A stretch of DNA of 64,000 bases from an uncultured Lachnospiraceae bacterium (GTDB lineage: Bacteria; Bacillota; Clostridia; Lachnospirales; Lachnospiraceae). A model generated the notes under the pieces. That model had not been told where the DNA came from, did not search any database, and saw only the letters and a program-made list of their open reading frames with translations. The stretch spans positions 1 through 64,000 of the forward strand of contig CAMZDG010000003.1 of NCBI GenBank assembly GCA_947305245.1, in the 5' to 3' direction. The position numbers and the translations under genes are program-made. Of this stretch, positions 35,580 to 43,704 are shown in pieces (position 1 is the first letter of the stretch; every line of letters begins with the position of its first letter).

Positions 35580-38500
35580 TTACTCCTTCCCCTTGTTAAG
35601 ACTCTCGTTTTTCTTCATCATTTCTGCAACGGCTTCTCTCATTTCTTGGTTCCTGAGCTCTTCTTTGCTGTCCGTGTGCGGCATGGCCGGATTAAATCTC
35701 TCTTCGGTTATCAGGACCGCTATTTTATCATCTTTAGAGTTGCTCTTCCTTTTCTTGGAAGCAGGTTCTTCATAAATGATTTCTTCAGATACGGGATACC
35801 AGTGCTCAGGTTTATCTTTTTTCGCTTCTTCCTTGAGTTTCACCAATTCGTCTAGGATTCCTTCTATTTCGCGCTCGCTGTCATCCCACCAGTCCATGGT
35901 CCAAAGTCTTCTTAGATTCCATCCCAGGCCCTTCAGAACGCTACCCTGCGCAATCTCGCGATCCCTGGTGTTTCCGGCTAGCTTATACGAATCCCCGTCA
36001 AGCATAATGCCTAGCAGATATTCCTCAGGATTATTCGGATTGGCCACGGCGATGTCTATCTTGAATTCCGAATGTCCAAGATCCGTTTTCACCTGATAGC
36101 CTGCCTTCTCAATCGCTTCGCAGACCTTCTTCTTAATGCCCTGTGCCTTGCTTACCGCCTCGGTTTCATCCGAAACCTCCGGAAGGATTCCCGTTTCAGC
36201 ATACTTCAGGAACGCGCTTAAGCCCTTCGCTCCCTCAGAGGAAGGATGCTTTTGCTCGATCATCAGGCTAGTGATGGATGAGAAGATTACCATCTCCTGT
36301 TTTGCCCTGGATACTGCCACATTCAGTCGTCTCCAACCTCCGTCTTTATTAAGTGGTCCAAAATTGATGGAAAGCCTTCCTTCTTCGTCCGGTCCGAAGG
36401 TCACGGAGAAGAGAATTACGTCGCGTTCGTCACCCTGTACGTTTTCCAGGTTCTTAACAAATAACGGTTCTTTCTCGGATTTCATCCAATTTTCGAAATC
36501 AGGATCTTTCGCGCATTCCTCCAGCAGAAGCTTTTTGATGTACTCGCATTGACTGATGTTAAATGTTACGATGCCTAGGGATCTCTTTCTGAGATTCTCA
36601 TCATGATATCTGTGGAGCACGTCTTCGACAACGCGTTTCGCTTCTCTCTCGTTAATGTTGCCGTTCTTCCGTCCATTCACCTTGACAAGAGTTACCCTCT
36701 TCTCCCCGTCATTTACGGAAGGGAAGGTAAACATTCCGTTCTCATAGTAGTTCCTGTTACTGAACGCTATGAGGCTTTCATGGCGGCTGCGATAATGCCA
36801 GCGAAGGCTAGTGTTAGGCATTTGAATCACTTCGCAGTCATCCAAAATACTCTCCATGTCTTCCAGTTCATAGTTTTCCGTATCCTCGTATTTGCCCGCG
36901 AAGAAATTGGTCGGCGGCATCTGCTTGGGATCACCGACGATTACGGCATTCTTACCCCTTGCGATCACGCCAACAGCTTTGCTTGTCGGAAGCTGTGATG
37001 CCTCATCAAAAATGACCACGTCAAACAAATCGTTCTTCGGCGGCAGGTACTGTGCCACAGACAGAGGACTCATCAGCATGCACGGACAACATGTACAAAT
37101 GGTGACAAAAGTCTTGTCAAACAGCTCGCGAATGGTGGTTCCCCTTCCGCCACTCTTTATTGCTTTTGCGATCGTTTTTCCGTTTTCACCCAGTGAAATT
37201 GAATTTCTCGCAGATGGCGTTCTCAGGCGAAGCTGATACACGATTTCCTCTCTCGTCACCTGAATAAACTCGTCGTCTGCTTCCTTGAATTCCCTAATCT
37301 TCTCGTTAAACGAAATACCGGTAAACTTATCTGCCGCGGGCGCATTTTCAATTGCGCGCCAAATCAAAGCCTTGTACAAAGCTTTAAGGAATGCAGGCGA
37401 CAGCTCATCATGATCCATGCCGCCTCGATATGCCTCGCACACCTTTTCAAGGCCCAATTCCAGGCATTTCTTTTCCACGGCGCGGTAATTGATCCAGTTG
37501 CGCAGTCCGGACGTGCCGCGTTCGATTTCCTCGTAGCGTTCGACCTTGGCATCAAGCCAGTCAGCGTTAGGATTGTATGGCTGCATTTCAAGCAGTTCGT
37601 CCAACTCCCGGTCAGCCTTTTTCAGGCCTTCAAACGCATTCTGAAACTCGGTGGCATAATAACATGCAGCTTCATATTTTCCCAATTTCTGCAGCGAAGA
37701 AATCTTGTCCAGACACTCCTTCACCGCATCATATTTCTCTTCCGTTTGGGCCTTAAGTTCATTCAAATCCTCCAGCGCGAAATCGTCTTTCAGATACGCG
37801 TTCCATTCTTCCGACAGTCCCACGCGTAACTCCTTGACAGACGCTTCCTTTTTGCGATATTCCGTGATAAGGTTGGCTGCATCAAGGGCACTTTCAAACT
37901 TCGCGTCCGATACGGCATACGCATTCAGTTCGTTGCGCAGTTCCTCCTGTGCCTTCGCTTTGCCAAACAGCTTACTCAAAGCGGCCTCATGGCGCTGACG
38001 GATCTCCGCCGGATCCTGCTCAAAGAATTTCGGCTTCCATTTTGACAACTGGTCTTTCTTGTAGGCTTCAAACTCTCCCTTTGCAATCAGATAATCTCTG
38101 GGCGCGGCAAACAAAGCGTCAAGAGAAGACACTTCAATAAAGAATTTCGGAATATCCTTTGCCGCCAACAATGCTGCGGAAAGATCCAGCAAGCCCACCC
38201 ATTCATGATAAGAACTTGGCTGAGCTGTCTCAAAGGCTTCGGCCGCACTCTCAGCTGCCTTCTTTAAGCACTTAGCTGTTTCCTCGCAGTTATCCAGACA
38301 GTCTTCCAAGGCCTTTCTCATGCTTTGGGAATACTCTCCAACTCCAACATAAGAAAACTTGGCATCATGCGGGTGTCCGATTCGCTTTCCTTCAGTTACT
38401 AACTCTCCAATAAACTTCCTGCTTTCCTGCAGGTTCTTAGCATCACAGCCGTCCAGAAATTCGTCCGTGATCTTGATTCTCTGAACATCCTCCGGCATTG

Positions 38501-41276
38501 CCTCATACTCGTCGATCAGCTGACGCAAACTAAGCCCACACGGCTGAGGTTCGTGCAGCGCCGTTACATATTCGTCCAGTTCCTCTTTTCTTTTGGAAAT
38601 CTCCTTCAGCTTCTCCTCATATTCCGTGTGAATGCCAAGATTCTTAAGGGACATGTTTCTGGCAATTTGGTTGAGGACGCTTCGCTTCGTTGCCTTATTG
38701 GAATAGATTTCGAGGCAAAAATCCTCAAGTCCAATGTCCTTCAGCCTGTCATGCACCACGTCCAACGCCGCCTGCTTTTCAGCGACAAAAAGAACCTTTT
38801 TCTCCTTCATGAGCGCATTCGCAATCATTGCGGTAATCGTCTGCGATTTTCCGGTTCCAGGCGGGCCCTGAAGAATGAAGCTCACCCCATTCGCCGCCAT
38901 GTTCACGGCACGCATCTGCGAAGCATCCACCGAAACAGGCAGGTACGGAACGTCCCTTTCAACAATTTCAGGAATGGTCGTATCCCACTCTGGCTTACCG
39001 GAAATAAGGGATTTGACAACCTTATTCTCCTCAAGGAACTCAGGATGAGAATGTACATCGTCCCACATCACGATCTGTCCAAAGGAGAAATTGCCTATGG
39101 TGCAACTCTCCACCACATCCCATCCGGCCTTATTCATGACTGCCTTTCGGATCACGGCAAACACCTTGTTTACGTCAACACCGTGCTCATCTTCCGGCAG
39201 TTCGTCCAGACCCGTGATCTCTATGCCAAACTGCTCCTTAAGCATCTCGAGCAGCGTCATGTTGATGACGGTTTCACTGTCCCTTTTTCTTACCGTGTAA
39301 CCTTTTGAAGCAGACTTATTAATGATCTCCACGGGGACCAGAATAATCGGGGAATAATGTGTCTTCTTACCTTTCACTTCATCCAGCCAACGAAGCATTC
39401 CGAGCGTTAGGTACATAACGTTCGTGCCCGTCTCTTCCACCATGGAACTGTTGGCATTGTAAAGCTTTCTTAATTCCCTTCGAAGCGAAGCCTCGTCCAA
39501 AAACCAGGAATGCAGAACGTGATTATCAATGTCCTTGTCCAAGAGCTGTGCATACTTTTCCGTTAACGCATCCTTTTCAAATCCCATTTCCAGACGCCCG
39601 GCATATCTTCCGCGCTTCTTTGAAGTAATGTGATCAATTATCTCATCTGGAACGGGTGCAAGTACAAACTCGCTCTCGTCCGCCAACGCGTCTTCAAGCC
39701 TTGACAGCGAGGAGGCCATAAAGGTAATCACGCGCTTTTCCTTTGCACTGACTAACAGATTTCGCGTCGAAACATCCAGAAGCCTTCTTTCCCACTGCGT
39801 CAGCTTGGTTACCTGCGCTTTACGAGCCTCGATGTCTGAAACATCCGTAGCCATGAAATCAATTGTATCCCTGCCCCGTAGCATTGTCATGTCGCGGTCT
39901 TCAAAGACAAGGGAATACCCATCAGATTGTTTTACGCGATAAGGGATGGGCTTTACGCCGCTTATGCGCGTCTTATATAAGTCATATGCACTTCGAAAGC
40001 TCTCAGGATCCTCAACGTGTTTTCTACCAACGGCAACAGCTTCCTCAAAAGTAACGTTTTCACACGCCGCGACGGTATCGAGCAATAAAAGGTCATTTAT
40101 CCCCTCAGCCGATAACTTCAGCAATTTAGATGCATCACTCGTACTACAGCCACCAAAATTTGCCTTTTCAGAGAGCCATATACCCGAGAAAATATGACCC
40201 TTTAACATTATATACAGTCCATGAATTCCCGCGGCCTCAAGACATGCCAAATAGAATAGAGTCATGTCCATGCAAGTACCCATGCGATACTCCATAATTT
40301 CATCAGGGAATCGAATTTTCTGGCCTTCATCCTCAAAGCTGGGCGGAGCGGTCAAATAAGAAATGTTTTTCTCTTGAATGGCCGTAAAGATTGCCTTGCT
40401 AATTAAGATGACCCTCTCTTTTTTACCATCCTGATAATCTGCGAGAGTATCATCATCCGTCCATTCTTTCAAAAGATCCGATGCCCTCTTTATCATAGCC
40501 TTGACTTGAGGATGCGACGGCAAGATGTATGCTGCCAATAACTCCGGTGAATACCTGTTGCCTCCGGGCCACTGATTGTACGGAAGAATCGTAATCTCTT
40601 GATTGACTGACACAAGGGTTTCTCCGTCCTTGATCAATCTTAGATTCAAATTACACTTTAAGGTCTCTTCCACGGAAGCAAGGAAATTGCCATGAACGGC
40701 AATCTTCACGTCATTTATTCTTTCCTCTCCACCTGCTGGGATTAAGTCCAATTCCTTTAGATACGGCTCAACAAGTTCCGTATCCGTTTCAATCCGAAGA
40801 ATTGCTTCATCCAGATCTTCCTCAGTCTCATTTTTCAGGACAATGTTTTTGAGAAGCGGAATCCCTCCGTTTTGCTGCAGGGCATAGCAATAATACTCAT
40901 TCACCTCAGCAGAAATCGTAAATCCACCTTTCGATTCGCTGATAATCTCAGTTGACTGTACGGTTTCCACCAGCGGTGCATCCAGCTTTTCTTCTTGAGA
41001 CATGGCCGTTTCATCTGATTTATGGTTAGCGTCTCCCATAAGGCAGGCAGCTGCCATATGCTCACACTTTACTCCAGTAGCACCATAAGGACAGGTGCAC
41101 TGCATGTCAGCAATGTTCCCGCCCTTATACTTGATTTTTACGCTATACTCTTTCTTTCCCAGAAGCGTTACGCTTAGTTCGTCTTCTGAAATCGTTAAGT
41201 CTTTATACTGATTTAGCTTTATGTATTCAAGTGCGTCATCAATTATTTCATCAGCGAACAATTCCTGCCATCTCAT
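35580..41276 (-). CDS. Giant SWIM-transglutaminase-like-DUF4011-SF1 helicase-nuclease protein
   Basis: About 1898 residues, with modules in order: SWIM zinc finger CTCPYGATGVKCEHMAAA (near 65-82); a transglutaminase-like fold with MGTCMDMTLFYLACLEAAG and KGHIFSGIW (326-372); a DUF4011-type region with LLDVSTRNLLVSAKEKRV (near 510); a UPF1-like SF1 helicase with QGPPGTGKSQT (near 813), FDEASQLP (near 1428), GDPKQMPP and LNVAVSRAK; and a C-terminal Vsr/DUF559-like nuclease domain (near 1740-1850, with FKIDIAV). The DUF4011-helicase-Vsr core matches the known single-gene defence protein Hhe; the SWIM start is an addition. The start at 41276 is set by GGAGG. The 250 bases upstream hold no convincing gene. 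Confidence 0.85.
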   Translation of the reverse strand: MRWQELFADEIIDDALEYIKLNQYKDLTISEDELSVTLLGKKEYSVKIKYKGGNIADMQCTCPYGATGVKCEHMAAACLMGDANHKSDETAMSQEEKLDAPLVETVQSTEIISESKGGFTISAEVNEYYCYALQQNGGIPLLKNIVLKNETEEDLDEAILRIETDTELVEPYLKELDLIPAGGEERINDVKIAVHGNFLASVEETLKCNLNLRLIKDGETLVSVNQEITILPYNQWPGGNRYSPELLAAYILPSHPQVKAMIKRASDLLKEWTDDDTLADYQDGKKERVILISKAIFTAIQEKNISYLTAPPSFEDEGQKIRFPDEIMEYRMGTCMDMTLFYLACLEAAGIHGLYIMLKGHIFSGIWLSEKANFGGCSTSDASKLLKLSAEGINDLLLLDTVAACENVTFEEAVAVGRKHVEDPESFRSAYDLYKTRISGVKPIPYRVKQSDGYSLVFEDRDMTMLRGRDTIDFMATDVSDIEARKAQVTKLTQWERRLLDVSTRNLLVSAKEKRVITFMASSLSRLEDALADESEFVLAPVPDEIIDHITSKKRGRYAGRLEMGFEKDALTEKYAQLLDKDIDNHVLHSWFLDEASLRRELRKLYNANSSMVEETGTNVMYLTLGMLRWLDEVKGKKTHYSPIILVPVEIINKSASKGYTVRKRDSETVINMTLLEMLKEQFGIEITGLDELPEDEHGVDVNKVFAVIRKAVMNKAGWDVVESCTIGNFSFGQIVMWDDVHSHPEFLEENKVVKSLISGKPEWDTTIPEIVERDVPYLPVSVDASQMRAVNMAANGVSFILQGPPGTGKSQTITAMIANALMKEKKVLFVAEKQAALDVVHDRLKDIGLEDFCLEIYSNKATKRSVLNQIARNMSLKNLGIHTEYEEKLKEISKRKEELDEYVTALHEPQPCGLSLRQLIDEYEAMPEDVQRIKITDEFLDGCDAKNLQESRKFIGELVTEGKRIGHPHDAKFSYVGVGEYSQSMRKALEDCLDNCEETAKCLKKAAESAAEAFETAQPSSYHEWVGLLDLSAALLAAKDIPKFFIEVSSLDALFAAPRDYLIAKGEFEAYKKDQLSKWKPKFFEQDPAEIRQRHEAALSKLFGKAKAQEELRNELNAYAVSDAKFESALDAANLITEYRKKEASVKELRVGLSEEWNAYLKDDFALEDLNELKAQTEEKYDAVKECLDKISSLQKLGKYEAACYYATEFQNAFEGLKKADRELDELLEMQPYNPNADWLDAKVERYEEIERGTSGLRNWINYRAVEKKCLELGLEKVCEAYRGGMDHDELSPAFLKALYKALIWRAIENAPAADKFTGISFNEKIREFKEADDEFIQVTREEIVYQLRLRTPSARNSISLGENGKTIAKAIKSGGRGTTIRELFDKTFVTICTCCPCMLMSPLSVAQYLPPKNDLFDVVIFDEASQLPTSKAVGVIARGKNAVIVGDPKQMPPTNFFAGKYEDTENYELEDMESILDDCEVIQMPNTSLRWHYRSRHESLIAFSNRNYYENGMFTFPSVNDGEKRVTLVKVNGRKNGNINEREAKRVVEDVLHRYHDENLRKRSLGIVTFNISQCEYIKKLLLEECAKDPDFENWMKSEKEPLFVKNLENVQGDERDVILFSVTFGPDEEGRLSINFGPLNKDGGWRRLNVAVSRAKQEMVIFSSITSLMIEQKHPSSEGAKGLSAFLKYAETGILPEVSDETEAVSKAQGIKKKVCEAIEKAGYQVKTDLGHSEFKIDIAVANPNNPEEYLLGIMLDGDSYKLAGNTRDREIAQGSVLKGLGWNLRRLWTMDWWDDSEREIEGILDELVKLKEEAKKDKPEHWYPVSEEIIYEEPASKKRKSNSKDDKIAVLITEERFNPAMPHTDSKEELRNQEMREAVAEMMKKNESLNKGKE

Positions 41277-41530
41277 CAGTTTGTCCTCCATAAAGAGCTA
41301 TCACGTCTTAGATGAATGTAAATTGCTTAAGAAGTTACTTCTTTCCATGTCTTTCATACTTGAATAAAGTTTCCGAATCTTTTATAAAGACTTTCTTCAA
41401 GGTTGTATCTAGACTACATTCAATCAAAAAGCCTGATCTAACTCTATCATACATAAGCTGAAATCATCTCATCATACAGAGATTTTTTTGTAATACGTCG
41501 AGAAAGTTATCAAAAGCTTTTATGCATTTA

Positions 41531-42241
41531 TTACTTGTCTTTCAGTCTAATAACAACCTCGTCTCCCATTCTCTCAAGAACCAGTCTTTCAAAAGTCGGC
41601 ATGTCAGCCTGAGTTACTCCACTAATCTCAAAAGGAAACAGAGCAGGATGATGAATGATCTGCTCCCAGGTTAAGTATTCATTATCGGAGCATTTAAGTA
41701 TTGCCGCAACGAGCATGCATACAATCTTAGGATTATCCAGCTTATGCTTGATCGTCTTATATGATCCGCTCTTTTCTCCAGGCTCAAGCACATCCATATC
41801 TTTCAATGTCTGAAAATTCTTTGAAAGAGAATGCTCCAGTGTATTTCGCGCTCCCCACTTTTCAAATATTTTCGCCTTAATCTGAGCGAGTTGAATCTCA
41901 TCCTTATATTCAAAACTATTTCCGATAATGGAACAGAGATCAAAAAATACTGGGTAATAAACCATAATAAGCGCCCAATGTAGGCCTATTCTCTCCTGTC
42001 GGAAAATACCTTTGCAAATATTTGTGCATTCATCAACGAACCAAGGATCATTGTTATACCAAAGATTCAGCATGATTGTCCTGGTTTTCCTGATATTATC
42101 CTTGGAGCTGATTCTTTGCCCAATTATATCGTCCAAATATGCATGGGCCTCCTCTTTTGTATTATCCGCCATTTTGCAATCTGCTACAGCATTCAGCCAT
42201 TCCAGATTAAAATAACGTGCCAATCCTACTTGTTCAGCCAT
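41531..42241 (-). CDS. brxA: BREX BrxA (DUF1819-like)
   Basis: A 236-residue protein without membrane segments. RYFNLEWLNAVADCK at the start, KTRTIMLNLWYNND and the C-terminal helical part resemble BrxA (DUF1819), the small DNA-binding BREX protein. The strongest evidence is position: last gene of a set in the brxF-brxC-pglXI-brxHII-pglZ-brxA order. AGGAG stands six bases before the ATG, and the gene overlaps pglZ by eight bases. Confidence 0.72.
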   Translation of the reverse strand: MAEQVGLARYFNLEWLNAVADCKMADNTKEEAHAYLDDIIGQRISSKDNIRKTRTIMLNLWYNNDPWFVDECTNICKGIFRQERIGLHWALIMVYYPVFFDLCSIIGNSFEYKDEIQLAQIKAKIFEKWGARNTLEHSLSKNFQTLKDMDVLEPGEKSGSYKTIKHKLDNPKIVCMLVAAILKCSDNEYLTWEQIIHHPALFPFEISGVTQADMPTFERLVLERMGDEVVIRLKDK

Positions 42242-43700
42242 CATATTCTCCTATCCTTACAAATGGCACAATAACCTCTTCAAGTGTCATTCCGCCATGA
42301 GTAATATACTCTTTATCCTTATCTCCGTAACAAGCGTCTACATCAAATAGATATGCATCATAGCCATCCGGCAGATAACTACTATTACATTTAATTGTAG
42401 AAAACTTCTTTAATTCCGGTGCATCATCAAAGCTCTGATAAATAACCGCTCTCCGACTTGCAGGTTCAGCCAGTAATCCAGGCTTTATGAATCTACCCTG
42501 CGCAATAGCCGAGGTATTACCGTGATCGCTTGTCATGTAGATACTAAACCTATCATCGAGCAATTTTGAAAGCAATCTCTTTAAGTTTCCAGTATTCAAC
42601 CAGTTAATAAGACCCTGATTAAGGCCTGTCAATCCTTGTAACTCGGCATGCATTAAATCATCACAGATGTTCACAACGATTCCAACTGCCTTCATATGCG
42701 GATTGTAATCAGGATCTTCTGACTTATAAAAACCGATATCCTGTTCTTTTAATCCGGCCATCTTCCAGTAACTACGCCACTGTTTTTCTTCATTATCAAG
42801 AGAAAACGGCTTTGTATTGTCTCTCGGCAACTGACCGCTAAAAATACATTGTCTTGCTACGGATGTAACCGTAGGCAGGAACGAAAATGAAGAAGATATT
42901 TCAAAGCTAAAGGGTTCTCTGATAAAGTATTCCTTTATGGCGTAAAAGTTTTCAAAAGACATTCCGTCCATTACTATCAAAGCGACCTTAGCTGCATCCT
43001 TCCGAATATAATCTGCCGTTTTGCTAAGCAGTACAGGACGTTGCTTATCAACACTTCCAGATAAGGAATTATACTTTCCCATAATCCACTGATAAAAGGC
43101 CTCTTCAATAGACATTCTTAATTCAGCAAATCCGTCTAGTTCTCTAACTGAATGCTGGTAATGAGCTGCCTGGCCATAAAGCTGTGCCACCTCATTCCAA
43201 TCTCTATGCGTGGTGGCCTGCTTCGCCAATTCTTCTGCCTTTTGCATCAGTTCAAGTGCATATTTCGGATCTTCATATATGGTCTTTGTACAAAACTTCA
43301 GCGTCGCCTCCCTCGACATACGTTCAAGGTTGAGGTAGCTAATGTACCTGAGTATCCTGGAATAATCCACACCCGGCAGTGAACGCACCGCTTCAACATT
43401 AAGTACTGGAAAGATTGTATTTAATGTTATTTTCTTTATCTCAAACTGTCTCTTTATGTCAGATGGAACATAAAGCTTATCATCCCCGATTACAATCAAA
43501 AACCTTTGATCTGCGTTTCCTCGAACTTCACACTCATAGTATTGTCGCAGTTCCATCTCATCAGAAATATGTTTTATCTTCCAATCAATAAGCGCCTCTG
43601 CAGAATCACAGTTGCCTTTTTGCCATAGATTTTCCGAATCGATGACTATTATCTTTGTATATAACTGCAGGCCAATGAGGCTAATAATCTTGTCTTGCAT
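42234..43700 (-). CDS. pglZ: BREX alkaline-phosphatase-like protein PglZ
   Basis: This 488-residue protein has the PglZ metal-binding pattern: ALIVMDGMSFENFYAIKE near 242, MTSDHGNTSAIAQGRF near 393 and YITHGGMTLEEVIVPF near 470. PglZ proteins have an alkaline-phosphatase fold and are the marker gene of BREX and Pgl systems; their substrate is not firmly known. The ATG has a GTGAGGTG site. It follows brxHII by four bases. Confidence 0.9.
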   Translation of the reverse strand: MQDKIISLIGLQLYTKIIVIDSENLWQKGNCDSAEALIDWKIKHISDEMELRQYYECEVRGNADQRFLIVIGDDKLYVPSDIKRQFEIKKITLNTIFPVLNVEAVRSLPGVDYSRILRYISYLNLERMSREATLKFCTKTIYEDPKYALELMQKAEELAKQATTHRDWNEVAQLYGQAAHYQHSVRELDGFAELRMSIEEAFYQWIMGKYNSLSGSVDKQRPVLLSKTADYIRKDAAKVALIVMDGMSFENFYAIKEYFIREPFSFEISSSFSFLPTVTSVARQCIFSGQLPRDNTKPFSLDNEEKQWRSYWKMAGLKEQDIGFYKSEDPDYNPHMKAVGIVVNICDDLMHAELQGLTGLNQGLINWLNTGNLKRLLSKLLDDRFSIYMTSDHGNTSAIAQGRFIKPGLLAEPASRRAVIYQSFDDAPELKKFSTIKCNSSYLPDGYDAYLFDVDACYGDKDKEYITHGGMTLEEVIVPFVRIGEYDG

Positions 43701-43704
43701 AAAA

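Noticed and set aside
38553..39308. A 251-codon plus-strand frame opposite the giant helicase-nuclease
   Set aside because: Antisense to a well-supported helicase; composition is that of a reverse-complement frame.
41335..41454. A 39-codon minus-strand ORF (MYDRVRSGFL...HGKK) between the BREX and giant helicase-nuclease genes
   Set aside because: No ribosome binding site and no recognisable family; the interval is AT-rich and such an ORF is expected by chance.
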